Of a stretch of 10,286 nt of DNA, positions 1 to 6,348 are shown piece by piece. The stretch is from assembly GCA_023133185.1 (NCBI GenBank), contig JAGLWX010000027.1:1-10286 (forward strand), given 5' to 3'. The notes under the pieces were generated by a model. The model saw only the letters and a program-made list of their open reading frames with translations. It did not search any database and was not told the origin of the DNA. This stretch comes from Fidelibacterota bacterium (GTDB lineage: Bacteria > Fidelibacterota > UBA2242). The position numbers were made by a program, and so were the translations under genes. Every line of letters begins with the position of its first letter. Position 1 is the stretch's first letter.

Positions 1-294
1 GATTTATGAATTAAACAGGTTAGATTGATGCAATGTAGTGTAATGTCAATTTTGTAAAGTCGGATAAAGTCTCTTTAGTTTTGAGTGTCATAGAAATAAT
101 CGTAATAGTTTCGAGACTTGACTTAAGACTGCCATATCAAAGAACATAAACCGATCTCCAAACTTTGCCGGCAGGCTTGAGTTAAGCTGGAACCCTATCG
201 CCCTTAACTCAAGTCGTCTCAAACACTCACGCTTATTCAAAAAATCATCCCATGCCGCCTTAAGTCAAGGGCTGGCGAACCTCATGCGCGGTAC
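1..294. other. Non-coding stretch downstream of coaE
   Basis: No convincing coding frame is seen on either strand between the window edge and the coaE stop codon. The first 116 bases are AT-rich with no recognisable element. Bases 117-269 carry four related 11-base inverted-repeat arms, listed separately. As coaE is the last gene of the adk-coaE unit, this is probably its 3' untranslated region and the gap to the next gene. A G+C-containing imperfect stem at 254-276 followed by six T residues (minus strand, 239-244) could serve as a poor terminator, but the T tract starts nine bases after the stem. Confidence 0.6.
117..269. repeat. Nested pair of 11-bp inverted repeats
   Basis: Four arms are seen directly: CTTGACTTAAG at 117-127, CTTGAGTTAAG at 176-186, CTTAACTCAAG at 203-213 and CTTAAGTCAAG at 259-269. 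Arm 1 is the exact reverse complement of arm 4, and arm 2 of arm 3. The two pairs differ at only one base, the central one, and each pair matches within itself. The inner pair can form an 11-bp stem with a 16-base loop; the outer pair encloses it at 131 bases. I see no target-site duplication beside the outer arms and no T tract next to the inner hairpin, so neither a MITE nor a standard terminator is supported. Structured RNA or paired protein-binding sites are possible. Confidence 0.75.
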
Positions 295-885
295 TTATCC
301 GCCGGCAAGTTCATTGTAAAGTTTGTCGATTTCTTCATAAAGATGTTCAATGGATCCGTTGTTTTCGATTACAAAAGACGCCAGTTCTCTTTTTGCTTCC
401 TCAGGCATTTGCAGGTCCATTCGTTTCAATATCTGATCGCGTGATAAGTTTCCACGACGTATTGCCCGGGCGATCCGCAGCTTATAGGTAGCGTAGATTA
501 AGACAGTATAATCCAGATGGCTGTCTAAGCCGGATTCGAATATAAGTGGCGCGTCGATTACCAACAGTCCTTCCCGGTTTTGCATTGATTCGCGTTTTTT
601 TTCGAATTCTTCAATGACAAACGGATGGATGATATTGTTTAAAGCCGCCTGGTTTTCTTCATTGCTGAATGCGATGGCGGCTAGCTTTTGATTGTCCACA
701 ACTCCGTTTTTAATAATAGCTTCGCCAAAGACTTCAGTAATTTTTTCCTGTACTTCCGGTACGGTTAACAGGATCTCTTTTGCAATGTTGTCCGCATCAA
801 ATATCACGGCACCCTTTTCTTTCAAGCGTTGGCAGGCAGAGCTTTTTCCCGATCCTAAACCACCCGTAATGCCCAGCGTAATCAC
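295..885 (-). CDS. coaE: Dephospho-CoA kinase
   Basis: Phosphorylates the 3'-hydroxyl of the ribose of dephospho-CoA with ATP, the last step of coenzyme A synthesis, in the cytoplasm. At 196 residues it has the normal CoaE length. Visible features are the Walker A loop GGLGSGKS (residues 8-15), the D-A-D motif at 30-32 that in this family binds substrate and catalyses transfer, NNIIHP at 83-88, DAPLIFESGL at 111-120, and the C-terminal FVIENNGS stretch (171-178), where the family more often has D-x-V-I-x-N. The start is GTG, supported by GGAGG at 896-900, which lies within the last codons of adk. Only 5 bases separate the genes, so translation is probably coupled to adk. Function is confident from motifs and length. 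Confidence 0.97.
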   Translation of the reverse strand: MITLGITGGLGSGKSSACQRLKEKGAVIFDADNIAKEILLTVPEVQEKITEVFGEAIIKNGVVDNQKLAAIAFSNEENQAALNNIIHPFVIEEFEKKRESMQNREGLLVIDAPLIFESGLDSHLDYTVLIYATYKLRIARAIRRGNLSRDQILKRMDLQMPEEAKRELASFVIENNGSIEHLYEEIDKLYNELAGG

Positions 886-890
886 GGTAT

Positions 891-1535
891 TTAATCCTCC
901 AATTGACGTTTAATGTTTTTCTGCACTTCTTCCGGCGCCCCGGAAGCGTTTATAGACTTCAGCACGCCAAGAGATTTATAAAAGCCGATTAGCGGTTCGG
1001 TTTGCTGTTTATAAACCCGAAGGCGATTCTGGATGGTTTCAATCCGGTCGTCGTCCCGCTGGTATAAATTCCCGGAACAGAGGTCGCATTTCCCTTCAAT
1101 TTTTGGAGGCATTGTGAGAAGATTATACAATGCATTGCAATTCCGGCAGGTTCGCCGGGATGATAAGCGCCGGACAATCTGATTTTCATCAGCCTCCAAC
1201 GACAGGACGGCGTTTAAGGCGTCATTATGTTCTTCAAAAAGATTCTGTAGTCCTTCTGCCTGGGCAATGGTTCTTGGAAAACCGTCAAGAATGTATCCTT
1301 CGGGTGCATGTTCGGAGAACAGTGTTTCCTGAATAATCCCAAGCATTACCTCATCCGGAACCAATTCTCCTTTGGACATAAATGTGTTTGCCTTTTCACC
1401 TAATACCGTCTTTTTCTGAATGGCGTCTCTCAGTATGTCTCCTGTTGAAATCTGTGGTATGCCGAATTCTTTGGATAGTTGCTGTGCCTGAGTACCCTTG
1501 CCGACCCCGGGAGGACCTAACATGATGAGCTTCAT
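891..1535 (-). CDS. adk: Adenylate kinase, zinc-binding LID type
   Basis: Interconverts ATP + AMP and 2 ADP in the cytoplasm. The 214 residues match the long bacterial form. Motifs in order: P-loop GPPGVGKGT (7-15), STGD (30-33) and LVPD (58-61) of the AMP-binding region, DGFPRT (84-89), the LID domain (about 122-160), and DDDRIETIQNRL (161-172). The LID carries four cysteines (C130, C133, C150, C153) spaced as two CxxC pairs, the arrangement that binds structural zinc in many Adk proteins. The ATG is preceded by GGAG six bases upstream. It begins 25 bases after the nucleoside transporter and ends 5 bases before coaE, so the three are probably one transcript. Adk is often found in ribosomal-protein operons; here it sits with salvage genes instead. 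Confidence 0.98.
   Translation of the reverse strand: MKLIMLGPPGVGKGTQAQQLSKEFGIPQISTGDILRDAIQKKTVLGEKANTFMSKGELVPDEVMLGIIQETLFSEHAPEGYILDGFPRTIAQAEGLQNLFEEHNDALNAVLSLEADENQIVRRLSSRRTCRNCNALYNLLTMPPKIEGKCDLCSGNLYQRDDDRIETIQNRLRVYKQQTEPLIGFYKSLGVLKSINASGAPEEVQKNIKRQLED
896..900 (-). promoter_or_regulatory. coaE ribosome binding site inside the adk 3' end
   Basis: The minus strand reads GGAGGATTAA at the end of adk, so GGAGG overlaps the last adk codons and lies 10 bases before the coaE GTG. It supports that GTG as the start and suggests that ribosomes terminating on adk help initiate coaE. Confidence 0.7.
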
Positions 1536-1560
1536 TTTTTCTCCAATATTTTCTGTGACA

Positions 1561-3195
1561 TTATAGTAATATTCCGGCGATTGAGGCGGTTATCCAGCTG
1601 GCAATAGCGCCTCCGAACATTGCTTTTAGCGCAATTTTTGAGAGATCGGATCGCCGATTAGGCACAAGTGCGCTGATGCCGCCGATCTGGATGCCAATGG
1701 ATGCAAAGTTGGCAAAACCACAAAGCGCATAGGTAGAAATGACAATAGCCTTTTCGTCAATAGCGCCCATGTTTTTTAGTTCTGCCAGCGTGCCGTATGC
1801 TACAAATTCAGTCAATGCCAGCTTAATACCCAAAAGATTTCCAACTTCACCGGCATATTGCCAGGATACTCCCATCAGCCAGGCAAGAGGACTGAGGATG
1901 GTGCCAAAAAGGGTTTTTAAACTTCCGGGGAATATCCCGTTGTACTCACCCACTACAGGAGTAAATCCACTGACCGTGGCGTAGTTCTGATAGCTTCCCT
2001 TAAGTAAATTGCCGTCGATTAGTCTGTCGAATATGGACAAAACACTGTCAACGAATCCGATTATTGCGATAAATGCGATAAGCATCGCGCCGACGTTAAC
2101 CGCCAGCTTGAGCCCGTCCGTTACGCCGCGGGATGCTGCGTCAAGCAGGTTTGTTGATTCGATCAGATCTTTCGGAAGATCGACTTCGCCGGATGTCTTG
2201 GAAAGCTGGATTTCGGGAAAAATAATCTTGGCGACAACCAGCGCAGCCGGGGCAGACATAACACTGGCTGCAATCAGGTGTCCGGCGCTGATGCCCATGG
2301 CGATGTATCCCGCCAGAACGCCACCCGCAATGGTGGCAAATCCTCCGACCATGATTGTAAGTAATTCGGAAAGCGTCATATCATTTAAAAACGGTCTGAT
2401 CAACAGGGGCGCTTCGGTTTGCCCCACAAAAATATTTGCAGTACATGACAGGGTTTCCGCACCGCTGGTGCCCATGGTCCATTGCATGAAACGTGCCATC
2501 AAACGGATAATTTTCTGCATGACCCCAAGATGATACAAAATTGACATGAATGCTGCAAAAAAGATGATGACCGGGAGAACGCTGAACCCGAACTGAAATC
2601 CAAAACCGGGCCAGGTATCAGAGCCGGGGAAAAAGTGTTTCTTCAACGCAAGATTCCCGAAAAGAAATTCGGCTCCGAGATCGGATAAACTTAAAAACCG
2701 TTCAACCTTTTGGCTGATAACGGCAAATATATTTTCACCGGTAAAACTGTGCGTGAAAAGCCAGATATAACCTGAAGTTAATAAGCCGGCGGCAAGATGC
2801 TTTTGATAGGATGAGACTTTTATTATGGCTTTGATGAAAATTGCAAAAAGCAGTATCCACCATACCCAGCCAAGAGCGCCTGCAAGACTCAGGAAATAAA
2901 ATACGACAGCCGACAAAACGGCGAGAAGAATGACTCCAACAGCTGAAAAGACCGGGCTGTCAGCTAAAAAGCCGGCATTGACCTCATCTTTGAAAATGTA
3001 CAAAATGATTAGTGCGAGAAACACCATCATTGCAAAATATGAAAGCGCCGGCTTGCCAAGAATAATTGCCGCGAAAAGCATTTGTAGAATCAAGCCCCAG
3101 GCAACGGTTCGGAGGTTTATTTTCCGACGGTTGTTTGACATTAAAAAAGCGATTCCTAATAACGCGATTATGCCGAGAATTCCTGTAAAACGCAT
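1561..3195 (-). CDS. nupC: Concentrative nucleoside transporter (NupC/CNT family)
   Basis: Inner-membrane symporter expected to import nucleosides with sodium or protons. CNT hallmarks: N-terminal helices with SNNRRKINLR (20-29), GTSGAE (242-247), GQTEAPL (258-264), the G-x-K-x3-(N)EFVAY signature as GIKLALTEFVAY (456-467) and CGFANFASIGI (492-502). By analogy with the Vibrio cholerae CNT structure, GQTE, E463, N496 and S499 line the nucleoside site. It has 544 residues against about 400 in E. coli NupC; the extra length is mainly residues about 49-152, with three or four hydrophobic segments, plus a short insertion near 190-200. The family signature usually has N before EF; here it is T462. 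The start ATG has AAGGAAA close upstream. It is followed by adk after 25 bases. The gene symbol is by family; the exact substrate and coupling ion are not determined. Confidence 0.93.
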   Translation of the reverse strand: MRFTGILGIIALLGIAFLMSNNRRKINLRTVAWGLILQMLFAAIILGKPALSYFAMMVFLALIILYIFKDEVNAGFLADSPVFSAVGVILLAVLSAVVFYFLSLAGALGWVWWILLFAIFIKAIIKVSSYQKHLAAGLLTSGYIWLFTHSFTGENIFAVISQKVERFLSLSDLGAEFLFGNLALKKHFFPGSDTWPGFGFQFGFSVLPVIIFFAAFMSILYHLGVMQKIIRLMARFMQWTMGTSGAETLSCTANIFVGQTEAPLLIRPFLNDMTLSELLTIMVGGFATIAGGVLAGYIAMGISAGHLIAASVMSAPAALVVAKIIFPEIQLSKTSGEVDLPKDLIESTNLLDAASRGVTDGLKLAVNVGAMLIAFIAIIGFVDSVLSIFDRLIDGNLLKGSYQNYATVSGFTPVVGEYNGIFPGSLKTLFGTILSPLAWLMGVSWQYAGEVGNLLGIKLALTEFVAYGTLAELKNMGAIDEKAIVISTYALCGFANFASIGIQIGGISALVPNRRSDLSKIALKAMFGGAIASWITASIAGILL

Positions 3196-3196
3196 T

Positions 3197-3394
3197 TTAA
3201 ATTTCCTTTATGGTTTTTGGTTGAATATAGTTTGTGGATATGAGAAGTTGCGAAGCAAATTGGGTCGAATCTCTGCAAGAGCCGAACATCATTTCTACTG
3301 CTATGTGCCCCGAGCGTAGATCAAAAATCTGTCTTTTTGGAGGCAAGCTTTTTAAAGCAACATCGTCAATTATTGACTGTAAATAAAGTTTCAA
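3197..3394 (-). CDS. Doubtful small ORF between bro and nupC
   Basis: A 65-codon frame starting with TTG fills the gap between the Bro-N gene and nupC exactly: its start overlaps the bro stop as TTGA, and its TAA ends one base before the nupC ATG. I recognise no domain. The peptide is mixed, with two cysteines and no signal peptide or membrane segment. Its last codons contain the nupC ribosome binding site, which is suspicious for a real protein. Against it stand the TTG start and the presence of a 48-codon open frame on the opposite strand (3240-3386, ATG start). It may be a translationally coupled peptide, a gene remnant or chance. If not coding, this 195-base stretch is the nupC leader. 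Confidence 0.2.
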   Translation of the reverse strand: MKLYLQSIIDDVALKSLPPKRQIFDLRSGHIAVEMMFGSCRDSTQFASQLLISTNYIQPKTIKEI

Positions 3395-4242
3395 TTTTTA
3401 CCGCTTGATAATTTATTACTCGCCTGGCGACCAGACATCTCTTGCGGCTTTTCTATATAATTTTCTTTGGAAACAATTGATTTCCCAAGCCGTTTTTCTA
3501 ATTTTTTTCTTGCTCCGCCGGCAATCTCTCCGCCGGATTCAGCATCTGATTTCAGTTTCGGCATACCCCTGGAATTTTCCACTCGGTGAATTTCTGTGGT
3601 GGCGCGTTCACCCAGCATACTAAAAATTAATTCCAAATCGTCCATGTGATCCCGTAAATTTTCCCGCTTCAAACTTTTAATCTTTTTATACTGGCTTGGC
3701 GTTACGCCAAAAGTTGCTTTGGAAATTTCCGCGGTTAAGATTTCGTAGTCTTTTTGTTCACGTGCGCCTCGTTTTTTCCATTCATCGGTCAATTCCTCGC
3801 GGATGGCAATGCCCCGCATTCGCTTTTCTATCCAATCGTCACTATAGCCCTTTAGTTTATAAAGCATTCTGGTCCGTTTTGTAGCCAATTCAGGATTTTC
3901 TATTTCCTGCACCCTTTCGTAACCGACTTTTGCCAGCCAGCGCTTAAATGGCTCTGCTTTGGGCGAAGGAATTGACTGTATAATGCGAAAAACACCTTCT
4001 GTATTAGCACAATTTAGATCTTGTTTGCCGCCAGTGGTTTCTATGGAAAGGGGGGTGACAATTTGTCCCCACCCTTTGCCAATCTCTTTGTCGCGAATAC
4101 GCATTTTGCGGATATAATCTTTAACATTAGGTGTATCAGTAAGCGCCCCCACAACATCATTTACTACAAACCACCACTCATTATTATGAATGGTCTTTCT
4201 AATTTCCCTGCCTTTGAATAAGGCAATTTTTGTTGTTTCCAT
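3391..4242 (-). CDS. Bro-N domain protein (phage antirepressor-like)
   Basis: A 283-residue protein. Residues about 5-112 match the BRO family N-terminal domain: WWFVVNDVVGALTDTPNVKD (23-42), a Y-I-R-K-M-R segment, NCANTEGVFRIIQSIPSPKA (77-96) and EPFKRWLAKVGYERVQEIENP (97-117). This domain occurs in phage antirepressors and is thought to bind DNA. The middle (120-220) is charged and helical, with TPSQYKKIKSLKRENLRDHM (181-200) and DDLELIFSMLGERATTEI (201-218). The end, AESGGEIAGGARKKLE to VSKENY (234-262), resembles the C-terminal module of DNA-damage-inducible protein D (DinD) and of many chromosomal Bro proteins. A 21-residue tail follows. It looks full-length. The ATG has only a distant GGGAG about 12 bases upstream. 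Flanks are AT-rich, and it splits the salvage genes tdk and nupC, suggesting acquisition. Role unknown; DNA-binding regulation or a damage/phage response are guesses. Confidence 0.85.
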   Translation of the reverse strand: METTKIALFKGREIRKTIHNNEWWFVVNDVVGALTDTPNVKDYIRKMRIRDKEIGKGWGQIVTPLSIETTGGKQDLNCANTEGVFRIIQSIPSPKAEPFKRWLAKVGYERVQEIENPELATKRTRMLYKLKGYSDDWIEKRMRGIAIREELTDEWKKRGAREQKDYEILTAEISKATFGVTPSQYKKIKSLKRENLRDHMDDLELIFSMLGERATTEIHRVENSRGMPKLKSDAESGGEIAGGARKKLEKRLGKSIVSKENYIEKPQEMSGRQASNKLSSGKN

Positions 4243-4566
4243 GTTTTTAATTTACTCCCACCAAATTAATGATTTGATTATTTTATAGTCTAATTCCTTA
4301 GTATTTATTTTGCTTCCGTCAATAAATTCCACTTCACAGTCGGTAATTCGTTTGATCCACATTCAGCGAAGTAACGGCTGAAACAAGAACACAATTTGTC
4401 AAAACGCTATTCCCTGAATTTTGGATATTTTTCCAGCGCTTTATCAATATCGCGTTTGAGCAATTTTTCTATCTGCGAATAATAAATAATAATTTACGGT
4501 CTCCTTTTAGGCTGGATTTTGAGTTGTAAATACCTATTAAATAAATGTAAACAATTCATAAAGCGA
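4243..4566. other. AT-rich gap between bro and tdk with gene scraps
   Basis: This 324-base stretch is visibly more AT-rich than its surroundings. On the minus strand it contains a Shine-Dalgarno-like AAGGAG at 4501-4506 without a standard start codon, a 28-codon open stretch (4407-4493) whose peptide looks protein-like (QIEKLLKRDIDKALEKY), and a 36-codon ATG frame (4252-4362). A perfect TTGACA is present at 4397-4402 (minus strand), but no -10 hexamer is found at 16-18 bases. No repeats or terminator were recognised. It probably represents debris or regulatory DNA at the edge of an inserted cassette. Confidence 0.5.
4252..4362 (-). CDS. Possible 36-residue ORF just upstream of bro
   Basis: The ATG frame ends 9 bases before the bro start. 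The peptide is charged, begins MWIKRITDCEVEF and ends IKSLIWWE. No ribosome binding site precedes the ATG, a TGA in the same frame lies directly before it, and I recognise no family. It may be the surviving end of a decayed gene or simply chance in AT-rich DNA. The close spacing to bro is its only contextual support. Confidence 0.2.
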   Translation of the reverse strand: MWIKRITDCEVEFIDGSKINTKELDYKIIKSLIWWE

Positions 4567-5175
4567 TTATTCTTCCGGCGGCTCAAAACACCCTCGGCAG
4601 CGTGCTTCATAGGTGTCCGTAGCGCCCAGTAAGACTAGCTCGCTGGATTTGGATATCCGCTGAGTGTAGCTAGCGGGATTGCCGCATTTCATGCAGATCG
4701 CCAGAGTCTTTGTGATATATTCAGCCTCACATAGCAACTGGGGAATGGGCTCAAAAGAATTCCCCCGATAATCTTTGTCAAGCCCAGCTACAATTACGCG
4801 CCGTCCGGAGTTCGCTAGCTTTCTGCATACATCCAGTAACGATTTGTCGAAGAATTGAGCTTCATCGACGCCAAGCACGTGGGCGTCCTTTACATGGTCC
4901 AAAATGTCTTCAGCTTTTTCCACTGCAATGGATGGGATTCGCTGTTTGTTGTGAGAAACGAGATGGTCCTCGCTATATCGTACATCGATCATCGGTTTAA
5001 AAATTGCGACTTTTTGTTTGGCTATTTGCGCTCGTCGCAGGCGGCGAATGAGTTCTTCTGTTTTCCCGGAAAACATGCTCCCGCAAATTACCTCGATCCA
5101 GCCGGATGGTTTACCGGTCAGGGCGACAACCTCTTCGATTCCCATTGGAATGCTGCGCATTGTGTGACTGTGCAT
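4567..5175 (-). CDS. tdk: Thymidine kinase (type II)
   Basis: Transfers phosphate from ATP to thymidine (and deoxyuridine), giving dTMP for DNA synthesis by salvage. With the ATG at 5175 the protein has 202 residues, close to the family norm. Motifs: P-loop GSMFSGKTE (32-40), DEAQFF (104-109) with E105 the expected catalytic base, GLDKDYRGNSFEPIP (131-145) and the zinc-ribbon cysteines C161, C164, C193 and C196. The frame is open to a TTG at 5190, but AGAGGAAGG sits between that TTG and the ATG, so the ATG is the likely start. The residues before GWIEV (1-24) are somewhat longer than in many homologues; M6 or M11 remain possible. It lies downstream of udk and is the last salvage enzyme before the Bro-N block. 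Confidence 0.96.
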   Translation of the reverse strand: MHSHTMRSIPMGIEEVVALTGKPSGWIEVICGSMFSGKTEELIRRLRRAQIAKQKVAIFKPMIDVRYSEDHLVSHNKQRIPSIAVEKAEDILDHVKDAHVLGVDEAQFFDKSLLDVCRKLANSGRRVIVAGLDKDYRGNSFEPIPQLLCEAEYITKTLAICMKCGNPASYTQRISKSSELVLLGATDTYEARCRGCFEPPEE

Positions 5176-5178
5176 ATA

Positions 5179-5187
5179 CCTTCCTCT
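5179..5187 (-). promoter_or_regulatory. Strong ribosome binding site deciding the tdk start
   Basis: The minus strand reads AGAGGAAGG followed by TAT and ATG. Its position three to seven bases before the ATG at 5175, and downstream of the TTG at 5190, favours the ATG start. Confidence 0.65.
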
Positions 5188-5201
5188 CAATTGAAAATTT
5201 G

Positions 5202-5230
5202 ACTATTGAATTTTAAATGTACGTTTTCAA
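5202..5230 (-). promoter_or_regulatory. Candidate sigma-70-type promoter for tdk
   Basis: On the minus strand TTGAAA (5225-5230, 5 of 6 consensus matches) is followed after exactly 17 bases by AATAGT (5202-5207, 4 of 6). It lies in the short udk-tdk gap and would give a leader of about 20 bases that includes the tdk ribosome binding site. AT-rich DNA produces such matches by chance, so support is moderate at best; read-through from cdd-udk is the alternative. Confidence 0.3.
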
Positions 5231-5240
5231 AAACACTGAG

Positions 5241-5870
5241 CTATTTTGCTATTTGGCTTAAAAGAGATTTTACTTTAGTTTTAAACAGATCTACGGCAAC
5301 GGTATTATGACCGCCTTCGGGGATAATAATGTCGGCATATTGTTTGGTTGGTTCAATGAATTGTTCGTGCATAGGACGAACGGTGTCCAGATATTGATGA
5401 ATGACCGAATCAACAGAGCGTCCCCGATAACGGATATCACGTGAGAGACGTCGGATAAAACGGATATCGGGAGCTGTATGAATATATATTTTTATGTCCA
5501 TCATATCCCGCAGCTCCGGATCAAAAAGTACCATGATTCCTTCCAGAACTATGATTTTATGTCCCGACACCAGGTGGGCTTCTTTGCTGCGCGTGTGGGT
5601 TTTATAATCGTATATTGGCACCGAGACCGTTTTTCCGTCGATAAGATTACGCAATTGTGTTTTCAGCAAGTCAAAATCATAGGCTTCAGGATGATCAAAG
5701 TTATGATGGTTTCGCGTATCCATGGGGATGTCAACCAGGTCGAAATAGTACGAGTCTTGTTCAATAATGACAACCTGACGGGGGTCGAAATCCCGGATAA
5801 TGTTTTTTGCCATGGAAGTTTTTCCGGAACCGGTGCCTCCGGCAACTCCAATTAAAATTGATTGTTTCAT
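5241..5870 (-). CDS. udk: Uridine kinase
   Basis: Phosphorylates uridine and cytidine to UMP and CMP in the cytoplasm, the core step of pyrimidine ribonucleoside salvage. The 209 residues equal the usual bacterial Udk length. Motifs: P-loop GGTGSGKT (11-18), DSYY (39-42), NFDHPEAYD (57-65) and YDYKTHTR (87-94) of the nucleoside pocket, the strand IIVLEGIMVLFD (106-117), the lid RRLSRDIRYRGR (140-151) and YADIIIPEGG (178-187). Its ATG overlaps the cdd stop codon as ATGA, so the two are almost certainly co-transcribed and translationally coupled. This fits their biochemistry: Cdd makes uridine from cytidine and Udk traps it as UMP. Phosphoribulokinase is a fold relative, but these motifs are those of Udk. 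Confidence 0.97.
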   Translation of the reverse strand: MKQSILIGVAGGTGSGKTSMAKNIIRDFDPRQVVIIEQDSYYFDLVDIPMDTRNHHNFDHPEAYDFDLLKTQLRNLIDGKTVSVPIYDYKTHTRSKEAHLVSGHKIIVLEGIMVLFDPELRDMMDIKIYIHTAPDIRFIRRLSRDIRYRGRSVDSVIHQYLDTVRPMHEQFIEPTKQYADIIIPEGGHNTVAVDLFKTKVKSLLSQIAK

Positions 5871-6277
5871 GTGTTGTTTGTTTTCTCCAATTTAGTGTTG
5901 TCAAAGGGGTTTGGTAAAAGGTCTTTTGCCCAATACATTTCTTCTTTACCGCCCTGGTCGAATATGTAGATCGGAATATTACCGCAAATATCCCAGATAA
6001 CTTGCCGGCAGGCGCCGCAAGGCGTGGCGCCGTTTAACGAGTAAACCGACATTGCACGGAATTTTGTATGACCGTTAACAACGGCGGAGGCGATGGCGTT
6101 CCGTTCGGCGCAGACAGTTAGTCCGTAGGAGCTGGACTCAATATTGCAACCGGTGTATATAGCGCCGTCTTCCGTTTGCAACGCGGCGCCGACGGGATAT
6201 TTAGAGAAGGGAGAATGAGAAAATGTCGATGCTTTTTTTGCGAGAGTTTTTAATAGTTCTGGTTTAACCGTTTCCAT
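5867..6277 (-). CDS. cdd: Cytidine deaminase
   Basis: Hydrolytically deaminates cytidine and deoxycytidine to uridine and deoxyuridine. At 136 residues it matches the short homotetrameric class. The zinc site is visible as CAE (C56, with catalytic E58) and PCGAC (C87 and C90 as ligands): three cysteine ligands, as expected for this class. N45-I-E47 and SPFSKYPVGAA (22-32) form the nucleoside pocket, and LLPNPF (120-125) is the usual C-terminal motif. The ATG at 6277 has AAAGGAAA close upstream. A TATACT-like -10 lies about 25 bases before the start, but its -35 region is poor. The gene follows a 145-base gap with a candidate terminator, so it probably begins the salvage transcript; udk overlaps it by 4 bases. 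Confidence 0.97.
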   Translation of the reverse strand: METVKPELLKTLAKKASTFSHSPFSKYPVGAALQTEDGAIYTGCNIESSSYGLTVCAERNAIASAVVNGHTKFRAMSVYSLNGATPCGACRQVIWDICGNIPIYIFDQGGKEEMYWAKDLLPNPFDNTKLEKTNNT

Positions 6278-6348
6278 ATTCGTTTCCTTTCGTATGGTTC
6301 CAGTATAAATAATAATGAAATACCAGCTAAAAATCTACAAATATTGAT

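Noticed and set aside
176..213. The inner hairpin as an intrinsic terminator for coaE
   Set aside because: The 11-bp stem is AT-rich with a 16-base loop, and neither strand has a T tract directly after it.
117..269. A MITE or insertion-sequence end pair
   Set aside because: No flanking target-site duplication, and the similarity between the two halves ends at the 11-bp arms. Kept as an open repeat rather than called mobile.
2009..2533. A 174-codon plus-strand open frame opposite nupC
   Set aside because: It lies wholly within the transporter gene on the opposite strand, has no ribosome binding site or recognisable domain, and its composition is what the complement of membrane-protein codons gives.
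3240..3386. A 48-codon plus-strand ATG frame between bro and nupC
   Set aside because: No ribosome binding site and no recognised family. It would be the only plus-strand gene in the window, so it is mentioned only as an alternative reading of that gap.
4397..4402. A perfect TTGACA on the minus strand upstream of bro
   Set aside because: No acceptable -10 hexamer occurs at 16-18 bases, so it is not called a promoter.
5176..5190. TTG at 5190 as the tdk start
   Set aside because: The strong AGAGGAAGG ribosome binding site lies downstream of it and in good position for the ATG at 5175.
5478..5855. A 125-codon plus-strand open frame opposite udk
   Set aside because: It is a shadow of a confidently identified uridine kinase; the peptide shows no family features.
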